From positions 4,216,001 through 4,280,000 of the forward strand of contig OZ257149.1 of NCBI GenBank assembly GCA_965279085.1: a DNA stretch of 64,000 nucleotides, written 5' to 3'. Both the position numbers and the translations under genes were made by a program. Shown here piece after piece: positions 8,681 to 17,432 of this stretch. The notes under the pieces are model-generated. The model saw nothing but the letters and a program-made list of their open reading frames with translations, did not search any database and had not been told where the DNA came from. The stretch comes from UBA7672 sp965279085 (lineage in GTDB: Bacteria > Pseudomonadota > Alphaproteobacteria > Caulobacterales > Hyphomonadaceae). How positions within the stretch are numbered: position 1 is the first letter of the stretch; each line of letters begins with the position of its first letter.

Positions 8681-10684
8681 CTAACCCCCGCCTCTTGCCT
8701 CGACGCTGCTGAAGGCGCTGGAGAGTCTGCGGTAGAAATTCAGGCGTTCCATGCTCTCGGGGGAGAGGTATTCCTCGGCCTGCTTGGCGCCGGGGAGTTG
8801 TTCGGGCGGGATGTCTTTCAGGGCGACCTTCATCATGTCGGCCCAGATCTTGGCCGACATCTCGCCGCCGGTGACTTTCGCCATCGGCTTGTCGTCGTCA
8901 TTGCCGACCCAGACGCCGCCGACGAAGCGGGTCGTGTAGCCGAGGAACCACGCGTCGCGCCATTCCTGGCTGGTGCCCGTCTTGCCGGCCACGTCCCAGC
9001 CGGGGATGCGCGCAGCGCCGCCCGTGCCCGCCACGACGACGCGGCTCAGCATCGAGTTCATGTCAGCGGCCAGGTTTTCCGGATAGATGCGCGGCGATTG
9101 AACGACTGGGTTGGAATAGAGCAGGTCGCCCTTCGAGTTGCGGATCTCCTCGATCATGTACGGGCTCATCTGCAGGCCGCCCTTGGCCAGCACGCCGAAG
9201 CCCGTCGTCATGTCCATCAGCGTCACCTCGTCCGAGCCGAGCGTGATGGAGGGATAGTTGTGCAGCGGCGACTTCACGCCGAATTCGTGCGCGAGTGCTG
9301 TCACGCGCTCGACGCCGATCTCGTTGCCGATCTGCGCGGCCACCGTGTTGAGCGATTCAGCCAGCGCTTCCGACAATGTCACAGCCCCCCGATATTCGCC
9401 GCCATAGTTGCGCGGGCGCCATCCGTTGATCGTGATCGGCATGTCGAAGGCGACGGTCCCGGGCGTCATGCCGTCTTCGAGCGCCGCGGCGTAGACGAAC
9501 ATCTTGAACGACGAGCCCGGCTGGCGGCGCGCCTGCGTGGCGCGGTTGAATTGCGACTTCAGATAGTCGCGCCCGCCGACCATGGCGCGGATCGCGCCCG
9601 AGACATCGATCAGGATCGCTGCGCCTTCGGAGGCGCGCCGGTCGCGGCCCATCGTGGAGATGCCGTTTTCGATCGCGTCCTGCGCCGCCTTCTGCAGGTC
9701 GAGATCGAGCGTGAGCTTGATCACCAGGTCTGGCGGCGGGTTGGGCAGAACTTCGTGCACACGCTCCACCGCATAGTCGAGCGCATGGCCCGCGAACGCG
9801 TCCGACAGCGACTTGGCAAAGACCAGCGGCTGCGTCTTGGCTTCCGCCGACACGGCCGCAGTGATGAAGCCCGCCTCGACCATCTGATCCAGCACGTAAT
9901 GCTGGCGTTCCTTGGCCTGAACCGACTGAAGCTGCTGTGCATAGCGCGACGGCGCTTTGGGGAAGGAAGCAAGCATCGCCGACTCGGCCAACGTGAGATC
10001 GGCCGGATTTTTATTGAAATAAGTTCGCGCGGCTGCGTCGAGGCCGTATGCGCCGGCGCCGAGATAGATGCGGTTGAGATAGAGGTCGAGGATCTCGTCC
10101 TTGGTCAGCATGCGCTCGAGGTCGCCCGCGAGGCGCGCCTCCTGCGCCTTGCGCTTGATCGTCTGGTCGGGCGTGAGGAACAGGTTCTTGACCAGCTGCT
10201 GTGTGATGGTGGACGCGCCCTCGACCGTGCGGCCTGCGCGGAAGTTCGCCGCGACCGCGCGGACGATCGCCCACATGTCGACGCCGGTGTGTTCGCGGAA
10301 GCGTTTGTCCTCGGCGCCGATAAAGGCCTCCACGACGTGGCGCGGAAGCTGGTTCGCCGTCACGGCGCGGCCATAGCGCGGCCCGCGTACGGCGATCGTC
10401 TCGCCCTTGGCGTCTATGAACTCGATGGCCGGTTCGCGGTTGAGCGCCCACAGCGCGGCCTTGTCAGGCAAGGCGGGCATCTGCGCGAACAGCGTGTTCC
10501 ACAGGAGGCCGAACGTCACGAGGCCAGTGGCGGCCAGCGTGCCGATCACTTTCAGGACGGGCGGGCCCCAGCGCATCAGCAGGCTGGGGGGCGGTCCGTC
10601 GCCGGAACCTGGTGGTTCATGCCGGCCGCCGAAGGACGGGGCGGGCTGCCGGTTCGGCGGAATGTCGAGTACGTCGTTGGTCAT
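8681..10684 (-). CDS. Penicillin-binding protein 1A family (bifunctional glycosyltransferase/transpeptidase)
   Basis: A 667-residue inner-membrane enzyme that polymerises glycan strands from lipid II and cross-links peptides in the periplasm. A short proline-rich cytoplasmic tail precedes one membrane helix (residues 42-67). The GT51 domain shows EDKRFREHTGVD (catalytic Glu near 125), EGASTITQQLVKN, and a second acidic site in RKAQEARLA (about 184). The transpeptidase domain has the SxxK site PGSSFK (about 389-394), SLN (about 444) and KTGT (about 568). All motifs are intact. At 667 residues it is on the short side for class A PBPs, resembling the smaller alphaproteobacterial paralogues rather than full PBP1A. 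Confidence 0.94.
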   Translation of the reverse strand: MTNDVLDIPPNRQPAPSFGGRHEPPGSGDGPPPSLLMRWGPPVLKVIGTLAATGLVTFGLLWNTLFAQMPALPDKAALWALNREPAIEFIDAKGETIAVRGPRYGRAVTANQLPRHVVEAFIGAEDKRFREHTGVDMWAIVRAVAANFRAGRTVEGASTITQQLVKNLFLTPDQTIKRKAQEARLAGDLERMLTKDEILDLYLNRIYLGAGAYGLDAAARTYFNKNPADLTLAESAMLASFPKAPSRYAQQLQSVQAKERQHYVLDQMVEAGFITAAVSAEAKTQPLVFAKSLSDAFAGHALDYAVERVHEVLPNPPPDLVIKLTLDLDLQKAAQDAIENGISTMGRDRRASEGAAILIDVSGAIRAMVGGRDYLKSQFNRATQARRQPGSSFKMFVYAAALEDGMTPGTVAFDMPITINGWRPRNYGGEYRGAVTLSEALAESLNTVAAQIGNEIGVERVTALAHEFGVKSPLHNYPSITLGSDEVTLMDMTTGFGVLAKGGLQMSPYMIEEIRNSKGDLLYSNPVVQSPRIYPENLAADMNSMLSRVVVAGTGGAARIPGWDVAGKTGTSQEWRDAWFLGYTTRFVGGVWVGNDDDKPMAKVTGGEMSAKIWADMMKVALKDIPPEQLPGAKQAEEYLSPESMERLNFYRRLSSAFSSVEARGGG

Positions 10685-10812
10685 TGTTCTCTGCAGTCCG
10701 CCGGGTTCCGCACCATGCAGGAGGTAGGGCGCGCACGTGCGCCTTCACAGTGAAATAGCTGCAACACGCCACGCGTCATGGCCTGTCCGGCCTATTCTTG
10801 CAGACCATACCC

Positions 10813-12087
10813 CTAGTCAGGCACCTTGTCGCCGAAGAGGGGTGGTGGTGGTGGTGATTGTGGTGGGTTGTAGCGGTTTCCGCCTGATGGTGGGGGCGGC
10901 GGTGATCGTACCGATGGGGGTGGCGGCGTTACTTGTGGCGGGCGGCCCGGTTCCTGGCGTGGTTGTTGTGGCGGTTGTTGTTGTGAGTCGTTCCGGCGGT
11001 TGTTGTTATTGTTGTTGTCCTGACCCCTGAAGAGCGGGGGGTAGGTGTTGTTGCGGTCGTCGTCGCGATCGTCGTCCCGGTCGTGGTCGTGGCCACGGTC
11101 GTGCCCCCGGTCCCAGTCCCAGCCGTGGTTCCAGTTGTGGTCCCAGCGGTCCCAGTCGCGGCCGCCCCTGATCCAGTCGATCCTATAGAACGCGGTGTCG
11201 TACCACCCGCCCCACGGATACATCGACCGGTAATTCTCGTACGCCCAGACCTGGTCGAGCATCGCCGCATACTGCCACGCCTGGTAATCCCGCTCAAGCA
11301 GGTCCGCCATCGCGCGCGAGGCCTCCACGCGCCACCGCCCCCAGGGCTGGCTCGCCAGATAGAAATCGTACCCCTCGACCGAATTGTCGGCCAGCGCCCG
11401 GCGCCAAGCCTCGTCATCGCGCAGCGCGATCAGGTCCAGCTCCCGGTCCGCATCCGCCACGAAGGATGATTTCGGATACGCCCGGATGAACGCCTCAAGC
11501 TCGTTCGGCGATCCCGACCGCTTGGCGCGCACAAACGCGCCCTGGTCCGTCCGCCACATCGCATCGAGCTTGCCGCGCGCCTCGACCGAATGCGCCGCGT
11601 TCGGCCACGAGTCGAGGAACGCCTCGAACATCTCGATCCGGTTGGTGTCGCGCGTGGCGATCCAGTCGCGGTTCTCCTCGGCGGCCAGGCGCGGCGCGGC
11701 CAGCACGGCGCGGCGCGCATCCGCCTCGCCGGCATGCCGCCCCCACGGGAAGCGCGCGAGATAGCCGACATAGGAGTCTTCCGTGTCCTGTCTCTTTGCT
11801 GCGGCGTAGCTGTCTGCCTCGATCGCCTCGAGCTCGGCGATGCGCTGGCTCGCCATCACGACATACTGCCCGTCCGGGTGCATGCGCATGTAGGTCTGGT
11901 AGGCGGGAGGCGTGTCCACCCTTGCCGCGCTCTGCCAGTCCATCGCCGCGATCTCCGCCGGCGAAGGCCCGGTCTCGCACGCGGCGAGCAGGGCGAAGGC
12001 GGAAACGGCAAACGCCAACCCGGCCATCCGCCGGCTGCGGCCGGATTTCAGGCCAGAACTCAGGAATGCGGAGCGTGCAGCGCCCAT
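10813..12087 (-). CDS. Hypothetical lipoprotein with helical repeats and low-complexity tail
   Basis: A 424-residue protein with a signal ending in lipobox LLAAC (about residue 33-36), preceded by GGGAGGA at good spacing. Residues 45-290 carry about six degenerate repeats of roughly 40 residues with a pattern such as DSYVGYLARFPWGRHAGEA and EGYDFYLASQPWGRWRVEA, resembling Sel1/TPR-type helical hairpins. From about residue 290 the sequence becomes low-complexity: W/D/R/H-rich, then N/Q-rich, then P-rich. The tail is encoded by simple trinucleotide-like DNA at 10.83-11.15 kb, a region prone to length change. Function unknown; an outer-membrane or periplasmic binding scaffold is a guess. Confidence 0.8.
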   Translation of the reverse strand: MGAARSAFLSSGLKSGRSRRMAGLAFAVSAFALLAACETGPSPAEIAAMDWQSAARVDTPPAYQTYMRMHPDGQYVVMASQRIAELEAIEADSYAAAKRQDTEDSYVGYLARFPWGRHAGEADARRAVLAAPRLAAEENRDWIATRDTNRIEMFEAFLDSWPNAAHSVEARGKLDAMWRTDQGAFVRAKRSGSPNELEAFIRAYPKSSFVADADRELDLIALRDDEAWRRALADNSVEGYDFYLASQPWGRWRVEASRAMADLLERDYQAWQYAAMLDQVWAYENYRSMYPWGGWYDTAFYRIDWIRGGRDWDRWDHNWNHGWDWDRGHDRGHDHDRDDDRDDDRNNTYPPLFRGQDNNNNNNRRNDSQQQPPQQPRQEPGRPPQVTPPPPSVRSPPPPPSGGNRYNPPQSPPPPPLFGDKVPD

Positions 12088-12258
12088 GGATCAGTCCTCC
12101 CGAACTTGCCTTTTATATGCGGGATTATGAACGGGAGTGGAATGGGCGTGGATCAAGGGGAACAAGACGTTGGAAATGCTGGGGTTAGGGGTGTCTGATT
12201 CCCCCATATCCAATCCTGGTCCTGACTTTCTTCGGGATGAGCGGGGCCAGGGATCCTG

Positions 12259-15126
12259 CTAGTCGGGAATGTAGGCGGCGCAGGGGGAGATCAGGGTGGC
12301 GCCGTCGGGGGATTGGGGCTGGTCGGCGAGGAGGGGGTAGCGGGAGACGTCTTCGCGGGTGAAGGCGGTGGGCGCGCGCGACTTGATAAGTTGTTCGCAG
12401 GCCAGACGGACCTGCTCTTGCGGTGGGGCGAAGACGATCGACGGGAGGGCCCAGACTTTCACGGGCTCTTTCGGGTCGCCGTAGTTGCTGACGATCTGTC
12501 TGCCATCGCTGGTGAAATCGGCGTACGCCCCACTGCCGAAGGAAGTGAGCTTCACGCCCGAGGCTGCGTCCCAGAGCGATATCCGGAGATCATACTGGTT
12601 GGTCGTCGCGACGAAGAGCCCATCCGGCGAGAGTGATACGTGCTGGATATCCGCATCGTTCTCTCTCGGCAGAGAGGAAAGCGGCCGGCCGGTAGCGGCA
12701 TCCCAGACATGCGCGTTGCCATCGAGAGTCACGATGCGCTCGCCATTGGTTGAGAAGCCGATCTGGTTCGCATAGCCGGGCAGCGAGTAGAGCTCCCGGC
12801 CGGTGCTGACGTCCCAGACTTTCACGGTGTCATTGGATTCAGTCGCTATGCGCTGGCCGTCGTGCGAGAGGGCCGCGGTTGACACCTGGGCGTCCTGCTT
12901 CAGCGCGATCACGAGTGCGCCTGTCGCGACGTCCCAGACACGTGCGGAATTGTCGGCGGCGCTGGTGACCACGCGTTTGCCGTCACCGGAGAAGGCCCAG
13001 TAGTAGACCCGGTCCTCATGTCCTTTCAGGGTTTGCAGGATCTTGCCGGTGGCGACGTCGATGAGGCGCCCGATCCTGCTTTCCTTCGTCTCTCCGCGCT
13101 CAATCGTGAGTTTGCCGTCCGGCGAGAATTGCTGGCGCCTGGCGACTTCCCGGGCGGGAGATTCACGCACGAAGTAGCGAGGATATTCGAGGTCCCAGAT
13201 GCGCACGCTGCCGTGCTCGTCGCCGGTTGCGACGAAGCGCCCGCGCGGATCGACGGCGACCGACCTCATCCGCTGATCCGTGGCGATCGTTTCGAGCGGA
13301 AACTCGTTTGCCAGATTTGAAAGATGGATGCCGTCATCCGCCGCGGCGACAAGAAATTTCTGGTCGGACGAGAAGGCGACCGCGTAGACGAGCGCGCCGT
13401 AAAACATGTCGGTGGCTTTCATGGCAACCGTATCGTACAGCCTTGCTCCTGGCTCGGAGAAATTGGTGATCGCGATCATGTTGCCGCTCGGCGAGTAGAT
13501 TGAGAAGGTCGAGGTGAAGGGTCGGCCCAGATCAACGCTGTTAAGCGCCCCCGTTGCCACATCCACCTTGCAGGCCTTGTAGCTCTCGGGAACGAGCAGC
13601 GTGGCGCTATCCGAAGAGAACGACATTCTGAAAGAGTGGCAAGCCGTGTCGACTGACTTGACGAGTTCGCCGGTTGCCCGACTCCAGAGATGGATCGCGC
13701 TCCCGGGATCAGTCGCGATCAATTTGCCGTCCGGAGAATAAGCAGCGGCATAGATCTGGCTTCCGCCCGCAGTATCGATGATGCGGACTTCCTTCCCCGT
13801 ATCGACGTCAATAACGCGCGTGACGTCATCAGGTCCCCTGCGAATAACGTGATCCCCTGTGGGCGAAATTGCGAGAAGGATGCCGCGCGTGCGGGTGTCG
13901 TTCTCGTCATCGCGGATCGACAGGAGCTCCTTACCGGTTTGGGTGTCGAAGACCTTGAGATCTCCATAGAACGAGCTTGCCGCGACACGCCGGCCATCGC
14001 CGGAGTATGCGATCTCAGTTACCTCGCCCCGGAGTTGCCCGAGCGCCATAGTCAGGTGGTTCGCCTGGTAGGCGGCGACGAGTTGGGCGCGGGCGAGTGC
14101 GTGGCCGTCTTCGCCGCGCAGCTTGCGTTCGGCGGGATCAGACCGGGCGGCGGGGTCGGCATGCAGCGCCATGAGCAGGGCCTTTGCGGGGTCGAGTTTC
14201 GCCTGAATCGCGGCGGCTTCGCGCGCGAGGCTGTTCGAGACGCTCTGCTCGAGCGCCGCAGTCTGTTTTTCCGCGAGCGACAAGCCGTTCATGGCAGTCC
14301 ATCCCGCAGCCGCAGCGACGATCAGGAGGGCGGCGGCGACGCCTGCGCCGATCCATGTGGCGACGCGGGCGCGGTGGTTGGCGGTGACGGCCTGGGCGAG
14401 AGCGGCTTCGCGTTGGGTGAGTTGGGCGGCGGCTTCGGCGTTGAGGACGGCTTCGGCGGTGGTGCTGGCGTCAAGATAGTCGGCGACGATGGCGGGGACG
14501 CTGGCGCCAGCGGGCGTGGCGCGGGCCCAGGTGTGGGCTTCTTCGAGGGCGGCGCCGCGGAGGAGGAGTGAGGCGGCGGTAGCGTCGTCCTGACGGGCGG
14601 TGCGGGATTTCCAGAGCGTGGCTTGTTCGGATAGGCGGGTCTGTTCGCGGAGCCAGGCGAGGTCTACGCGCAGCGCCCGGTCTAGCTTGCGCATGCCGTC
14701 GAGCATGCCGGAGCCGGGGATGGCGGGCGTGGCGTAGAAGTGAATCCAGTTGAGGTCGGCGAGGGCTTCGGGCGGCTTCGCGGACACGTCTCGCGGGGCG
14801 ATGGGGACGATGCGCTTGCCGAGCTGCTTGGCCTCGGTGACTTCCCACTCGCATATGGGGGAGGCGGCGGAGCGGTCTGTCAGCACGAAAACGACGGCGT
14901 CGGAGGAATGGATGAGCGCGCCGAGGCGGTTGCGCCAGTTTTCGGCGGCATCGATGTCGTGGCGGTCGAGGATGGGGTCGAAGCCGGAATGCTCGAGGCC
15001 GGCGACGAGCTGGTCGGCGAAGGTGACATCGTCTCGCGAGTAGGAGACGAAGACTTTCATGCGTTCGGGCGCGCTCTCGGCTGCGCCCGTTGTCATGCGT
15101 TCGGTCTGGTCGACCGCCCCAGTCAT
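12259..15126 (-). CDS. TIR domain-transmembrane-WD40 repeat protein (copy 1)
   Basis: A 955-residue protein. Residues 23-135 are a TIR_2-type domain: start KVFVSYSRDD, the DRHDID loop, and CEWEVTEAKQLGKR holding the glutamate that is catalytic in NADase-type TIRs. A linker with FxxAS-like helices (DLAWLREQTRLSEQATLW, LLRGAALEEA, REAALAQA) leads to one membrane helix near 256-278. The C-terminal two thirds are WD40/propeller repeats, with many repeats like YSPDGKLIATDPGSAIHLW, and a final CEQ..FT.E..RY..L module. The arrangement suggests a cytosolic TIR effector joined through a membrane segment to a beta-propeller sensor. I chose the second of two adjacent ATGs (15126) for better spacing to GGGGA. 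A paralogue lies at 17433-20555, across the terminase island. Confidence 0.88.
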   Translation of the reverse strand: MTGAVDQTERMTTGAAESAPERMKVFVSYSRDDVTFADQLVAGLEHSGFDPILDRHDIDAAENWRNRLGALIHSSDAVVFVLTDRSAASPICEWEVTEAKQLGKRIVPIAPRDVSAKPPEALADLNWIHFYATPAIPGSGMLDGMRKLDRALRVDLAWLREQTRLSEQATLWKSRTARQDDATAASLLLRGAALEEAHTWARATPAGASVPAIVADYLDASTTAEAVLNAEAAAQLTQREAALAQAVTANHRARVATWIGAGVAAALLIVAAAAGWTAMNGLSLAEKQTAALEQSVSNSLAREAAAIQAKLDPAKALLMALHADPAARSDPAERKLRGEDGHALARAQLVAAYQANHLTMALGQLRGEVTEIAYSGDGRRVAASSFYGDLKVFDTQTGKELLSIRDDENDTRTRGILLAISPTGDHVIRRGPDDVTRVIDVDTGKEVRIIDTAGGSQIYAAAYSPDGKLIATDPGSAIHLWSRATGELVKSVDTACHSFRMSFSSDSATLLVPESYKACKVDVATGALNSVDLGRPFTSTFSIYSPSGNMIAITNFSEPGARLYDTVAMKATDMFYGALVYAVAFSSDQKFLVAAADDGIHLSNLANEFPLETIATDQRMRSVAVDPRGRFVATGDEHGSVRIWDLEYPRYFVRESPAREVARRQQFSPDGKLTIERGETKESRIGRLIDVATGKILQTLKGHEDRVYYWAFSGDGKRVVTSAADNSARVWDVATGALVIALKQDAQVSTAALSHDGQRIATESNDTVKVWDVSTGRELYSLPGYANQIGFSTNGERIVTLDGNAHVWDAATGRPLSSLPRENDADIQHVSLSPDGLFVATTNQYDLRISLWDAASGVKLTSFGSGAYADFTSDGRQIVSNYGDPKEPVKVWALPSIVFAPPQEQVRLACEQLIKSRAPTAFTREDVSRYPLLADQPQSPDGATLISPCAAYIPD

Positions 15127-15220
15127 CATTGTCCCCGCGACATTGCGGTGACGCTAGCGACGAGGGTGTGGGTTGGCCAGCGAGGAAGTGTGTTGGGGCT
15201 GTACACGCGTGGCGCGATCC

Positions 15221-15300
15221 GGCTGCTTCGCAGCCAGCCCCTTCCGTCATCGGCGCAAGAGCGCCGACGCCACCTTCCCCACTTCGTGGGGCAGGACTTC
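15221..15300. repeat. Triple-hairpin intergenic repeat, copy 1
   Basis: Three consecutive hairpins with TTC or AAGA loops: GGCTGC/GCAGCC (15221-15235), CGGCGC/GCGCCG (15251-15266) and CCCCAC/GTGGGG (15277-15291), joined by AGCCCCTTCCGTC and CCACCTT and ending AGGACTTCT. The same linkers with different stem sequences occur at 36074-36153. The 331-base gap between the first TIR gene and the g1-like gene holds this element, followed by further small palindromes (ATTCCGCGGAAT at about 15318, CAGCGCGCTG at about 15402) and no gene. Confidence 0.7.
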
Positions 15301-15460
15301 TCCGTTTGGCTCGCAATTCCGCGGAATCCAGAACGGGTCGCTCTCTGTGAAAACAGAGTCCTAGCTTCCAAAAGTGGGGTTTCTGGAACCGCCAACCCAG
15401 CAGCGCGCTGGGCGGGGTTATCTTTGTTGGGTCGCGAGGTGCGGCTTGATGGAGGTGGCG

Positions 15461-16351
15461 ATGGAGTGGCGTGGGGCGGTGGTCCCGTTTCTGGAAGAGG
15501 ATGATCCGCGCGGGGCGGAGATGTCGGCGGATGAGCAGGCGTTGGCGGCGGGGCTGCTGGAGGCGCCGGCACGGTGGCATCGCGGGGGCGCGGACTGGCT
15601 GGCGGTCGAGCTGCAGTATGGGCGCGGGGTTCCGGTGGCGGAACTGGCGCGGAGCTTCGGCGTGAGCACGTCGCAGATCTATGTGCGCTCGCGCGGGCAG
15701 TCGCCGGCTGTGGCGCCGTGGGTCGCGGCGCTGACGGAGGAGGACCGGCGCGAGCTGGCGCGGCTGGTGTGGGATGCGGGCGACAAGCGCGGGGCGCTGA
15801 AGAACACGGAGGAGGCGCGAAGGCTGTACGCGGCGAGCGAGTGGCGGCCGCTGGCGCGCGCGGCGCCGATGTCGTGGCGGGCGAAGCACAGGGCGGGCGA
15901 GGCGCGTGGCGTGAAATTCGAGGAAGGCGGTTTTGGTGAAGGACGTGACGGTGGGCGAGTTGGTGAAGGCGGTGCGGGCGAGCGCGGATGGTTCGCGGGC
16001 GGGTGCTACGGCGCTGATGATCCCAGGCGCGCGGAGCGGCTTGTCATGCGCGAGCGGATCAATGCGCTTCTGGCGGGACTCGATGACGCCGCAGCGGCTG
16101 CGTGCGGAGGCGATGGGGCTGCTGAGATGGCTGGAGAGCCGGGAGGCGTGGGAGACGCCGGAGGCGGCGGCGACGATCTGGCGGGTGTGGGCGGGATGGA
16201 AGCAGCGGGCGCCGGTTGGGAGCTGGCGGACGTGGATGATGATGGGCGGGCGCGGGTCGGGCAAGACGCGGGCGGGGGCGGAGTGGGTGCGCGAGCGCGT
16301 GGAGAGCGGGCGGGCGGGGCGCGTGGCTCTGGTGGGGCCGACGCTGCATGA
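15461..16351 (+). CDS. GTA g1-like small-terminase/HTH protein, 3' end uncertain (probable frameshift)
   Basis: The convincing part is residues 1-155 (15461 to about 15926). It has GGAGG five bases before ATG 15461 and a helix-turn-helix near residue 50 (VPVAELARSFGVSTSQIYVR), then helical sequence (ALTEEDRRELARLVWDAGD). A DNA-binding protein just before TerL is the position of g1/TerS in RcGTA-type clusters. After about 15926 this frame becomes Gly/Glu/Arg-rich and unconvincing, yet stays open to 16351, overlapping terL by over 400 bases. That overlap is not natural. Skipping one base near 15926 would join it to a better frame (AVLVKDVTVGELVKAVRASA) that runs into terL, so a one-base insertion is likely. 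The true 3' end is therefore unresolved. Confidence 0.5.
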   Translation: MEWRGAVVPFLEEDDPRGAEMSADEQALAAGLLEAPARWHRGGADWLAVELQYGRGVPVAELARSFGVSTSQIYVRSRGQSPAVAPWVAALTEEDRRELARLVWDAGDKRGALKNTEEARRLYAASEWRPLARAAPMSWRAKHRAGEARGVKFEEGGFGEGRDGGRVGEGGAGERGWFAGGCYGADDPRRAERLVMRERINALLAGLDDAAAAACGGDGAAEMAGEPGGVGDAGGGGDDLAGVGGMEAAGAGWELADVDDDGRARVGQDAGGGGVGARARGERAGGARGSGGADAA

Positions 16352-17375
16352 CGTGCGCGAGGTGATGATCGGGGGGCCGAGCGGGCTGATGAATGTGGGC
16401 GTGAAGGAGGAGCGGCCGGCGTATTCGGTGTCGCGGCGTAGGCTGTCTTGGCCGAACGGGGCGGAGGCGTTCGCGTTCTCGGCGGAGGATCCGGAGAGTT
16501 TGCGCGGGCCGCAGTTCGATGCGGGGTGGTGCGACGAGATCGGCGCGTGGAAGCGCGATGTGGAGGTGTGGCGGATGCTGTGGCTGGGGATGCGCGTGGG
16601 GCGCGATCCGCGGGTGGTGGCGACGACGACGCCGAAGCCGTTCGGGCTGGTGCGGACGCTGGCGGAGATGGCGGAGGCGGGGCGCGGTGGCGTGGTGGTG
16701 ACGCGGGCTGGGTCGGCTGAGAATGCGGGGAATCTCGCGCCGGGGTGGATCGCGGCGATGGAGGCGGAGATCGGCGGCACGGCTCTGGGGCGGCAGGAGC
16801 TGGAGGGCGAGATCGTGGACGGGCGCGACGGGGCGCTGTGGACGCGCTGGATGATCGAGGCGTGTCGTGTCGTGGATGTGGGGGTGATGGAGCGGGTGGT
16901 GGTGGGCGTCGATCCGCCTGCCGGTGTGGGCGGGGCTGCGTGCGGGATCGTGGCGGCGGGCTTGCGCGGCGGCGTGGTGTTCGTGCTGGCGGATGCGAGC
17001 GTGCGGGGTTTGCGGCCGCTGCAGTGGGCGGCGCGCGTGGCGGCGGTGGCGCGCGGGATCGGCGCGGGCGTGGTGGCGGCGGAGGCGAACCAGGGCGGCG
17101 AGATGGTGCGCGAGCTGCTGGATCAGGCGGGCTGCGAGGCGCGCGTGAAGCTGGTGCATGCGAAGGAGTCGAAGGGCGATCGCGCGCAGCCGCTGTCGTT
17201 CGCCTACGAGACGGGGCGCGTGAAGCATGTCGGCGTGTTCAGGGAGCTCGAAGACGAAATGTGCGCGTTCGGGGCCAGCGGCGGGCCGTCGCCGGACCGG
17301 GTGGACGCGCTGGTGTGGGCGTGGCGCGAGCTGACCGCGAAACCGCCGCCGATGCCGCGGATCGATGTGATGTAG
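15933..17375 (+). CDS. terL: Phage/GTA terminase large subunit (RcGTA g2-like)
   Basis: The ATPase-nuclease motor that packages DNA into capsids. Walker A is GGRGSGKTRAGAEW, Walker B plus catalytic Glu is AGWCDEIG, and the coupling/motif III region is VVATTTPKPFGL. The RNase-H-type nuclease shows VVVGVDPPAG, AEANQGGEMV and PDRVDALVWAW. All motifs are intact and the body matches the roughly 430-residue GTA terminase. The start is doubtful. The frame opens with a TTG at 15933, an ATG in frame lies at 16061, and the best family-like N-terminus (MRERINALLAGLDD, ATG 16046 with GGAG upstream) is in another frame and joins the body only if one base near 16090 is dropped. It lies between two TIR-WD40 genes and 17.5 kb from the portal. 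Confidence 0.88.
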   Translation: MVKDVTVGELVKAVRASADGSRAGATALMIPGARSGLSCASGSMRFWRDSMTPQRLRAEAMGLLRWLESREAWETPEAAATIWRVWAGWKQRAPVGSWRTWMMMGGRGSGKTRAGAEWVRERVESGRAGRVALVGPTLHDVREVMIGGPSGLMNVGVKEERPAYSVSRRRLSWPNGAEAFAFSAEDPESLRGPQFDAGWCDEIGAWKRDVEVWRMLWLGMRVGRDPRVVATTTPKPFGLVRTLAEMAEAGRGGVVVTRAGSAENAGNLAPGWIAAMEAEIGGTALGRQELEGEIVDGRDGALWTRWMIEACRVVDVGVMERVVVGVDPPAGVGGAACGIVAAGLRGGVVFVLADASVRGLRPLQWAARVAAVARGIGAGVVAAEANQGGEMVRELLDQAGCEARVKLVHAKESKGDRAQPLSFAYETGRVKHVGVFRELEDEMCAFGASGGPSPDRVDALVWAWRELTAKPPPMPRIDVM

Positions 17376-17432
17376 CGGCTTTCGCGAGGGCGGGCGGCGT
17401 GGCAGGTTGCTGGCGTCGTGGGGAGTAGAGTC

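Noticed and set aside
8798..10753. A 651-codon plus-strand open frame
   Set aside because: Antisense to the PBP gene with all its catalytic motifs; the plus frame is His/Arg-rich with no domain.
14471..16780. A 769-codon minus-strand open frame
   Set aside because: Lies opposite the first TIR gene and the g1/terL region; its Arg/Pro/His-rich composition is the mirror of GC-rich codon bias, while the opposing frames have clear domains.
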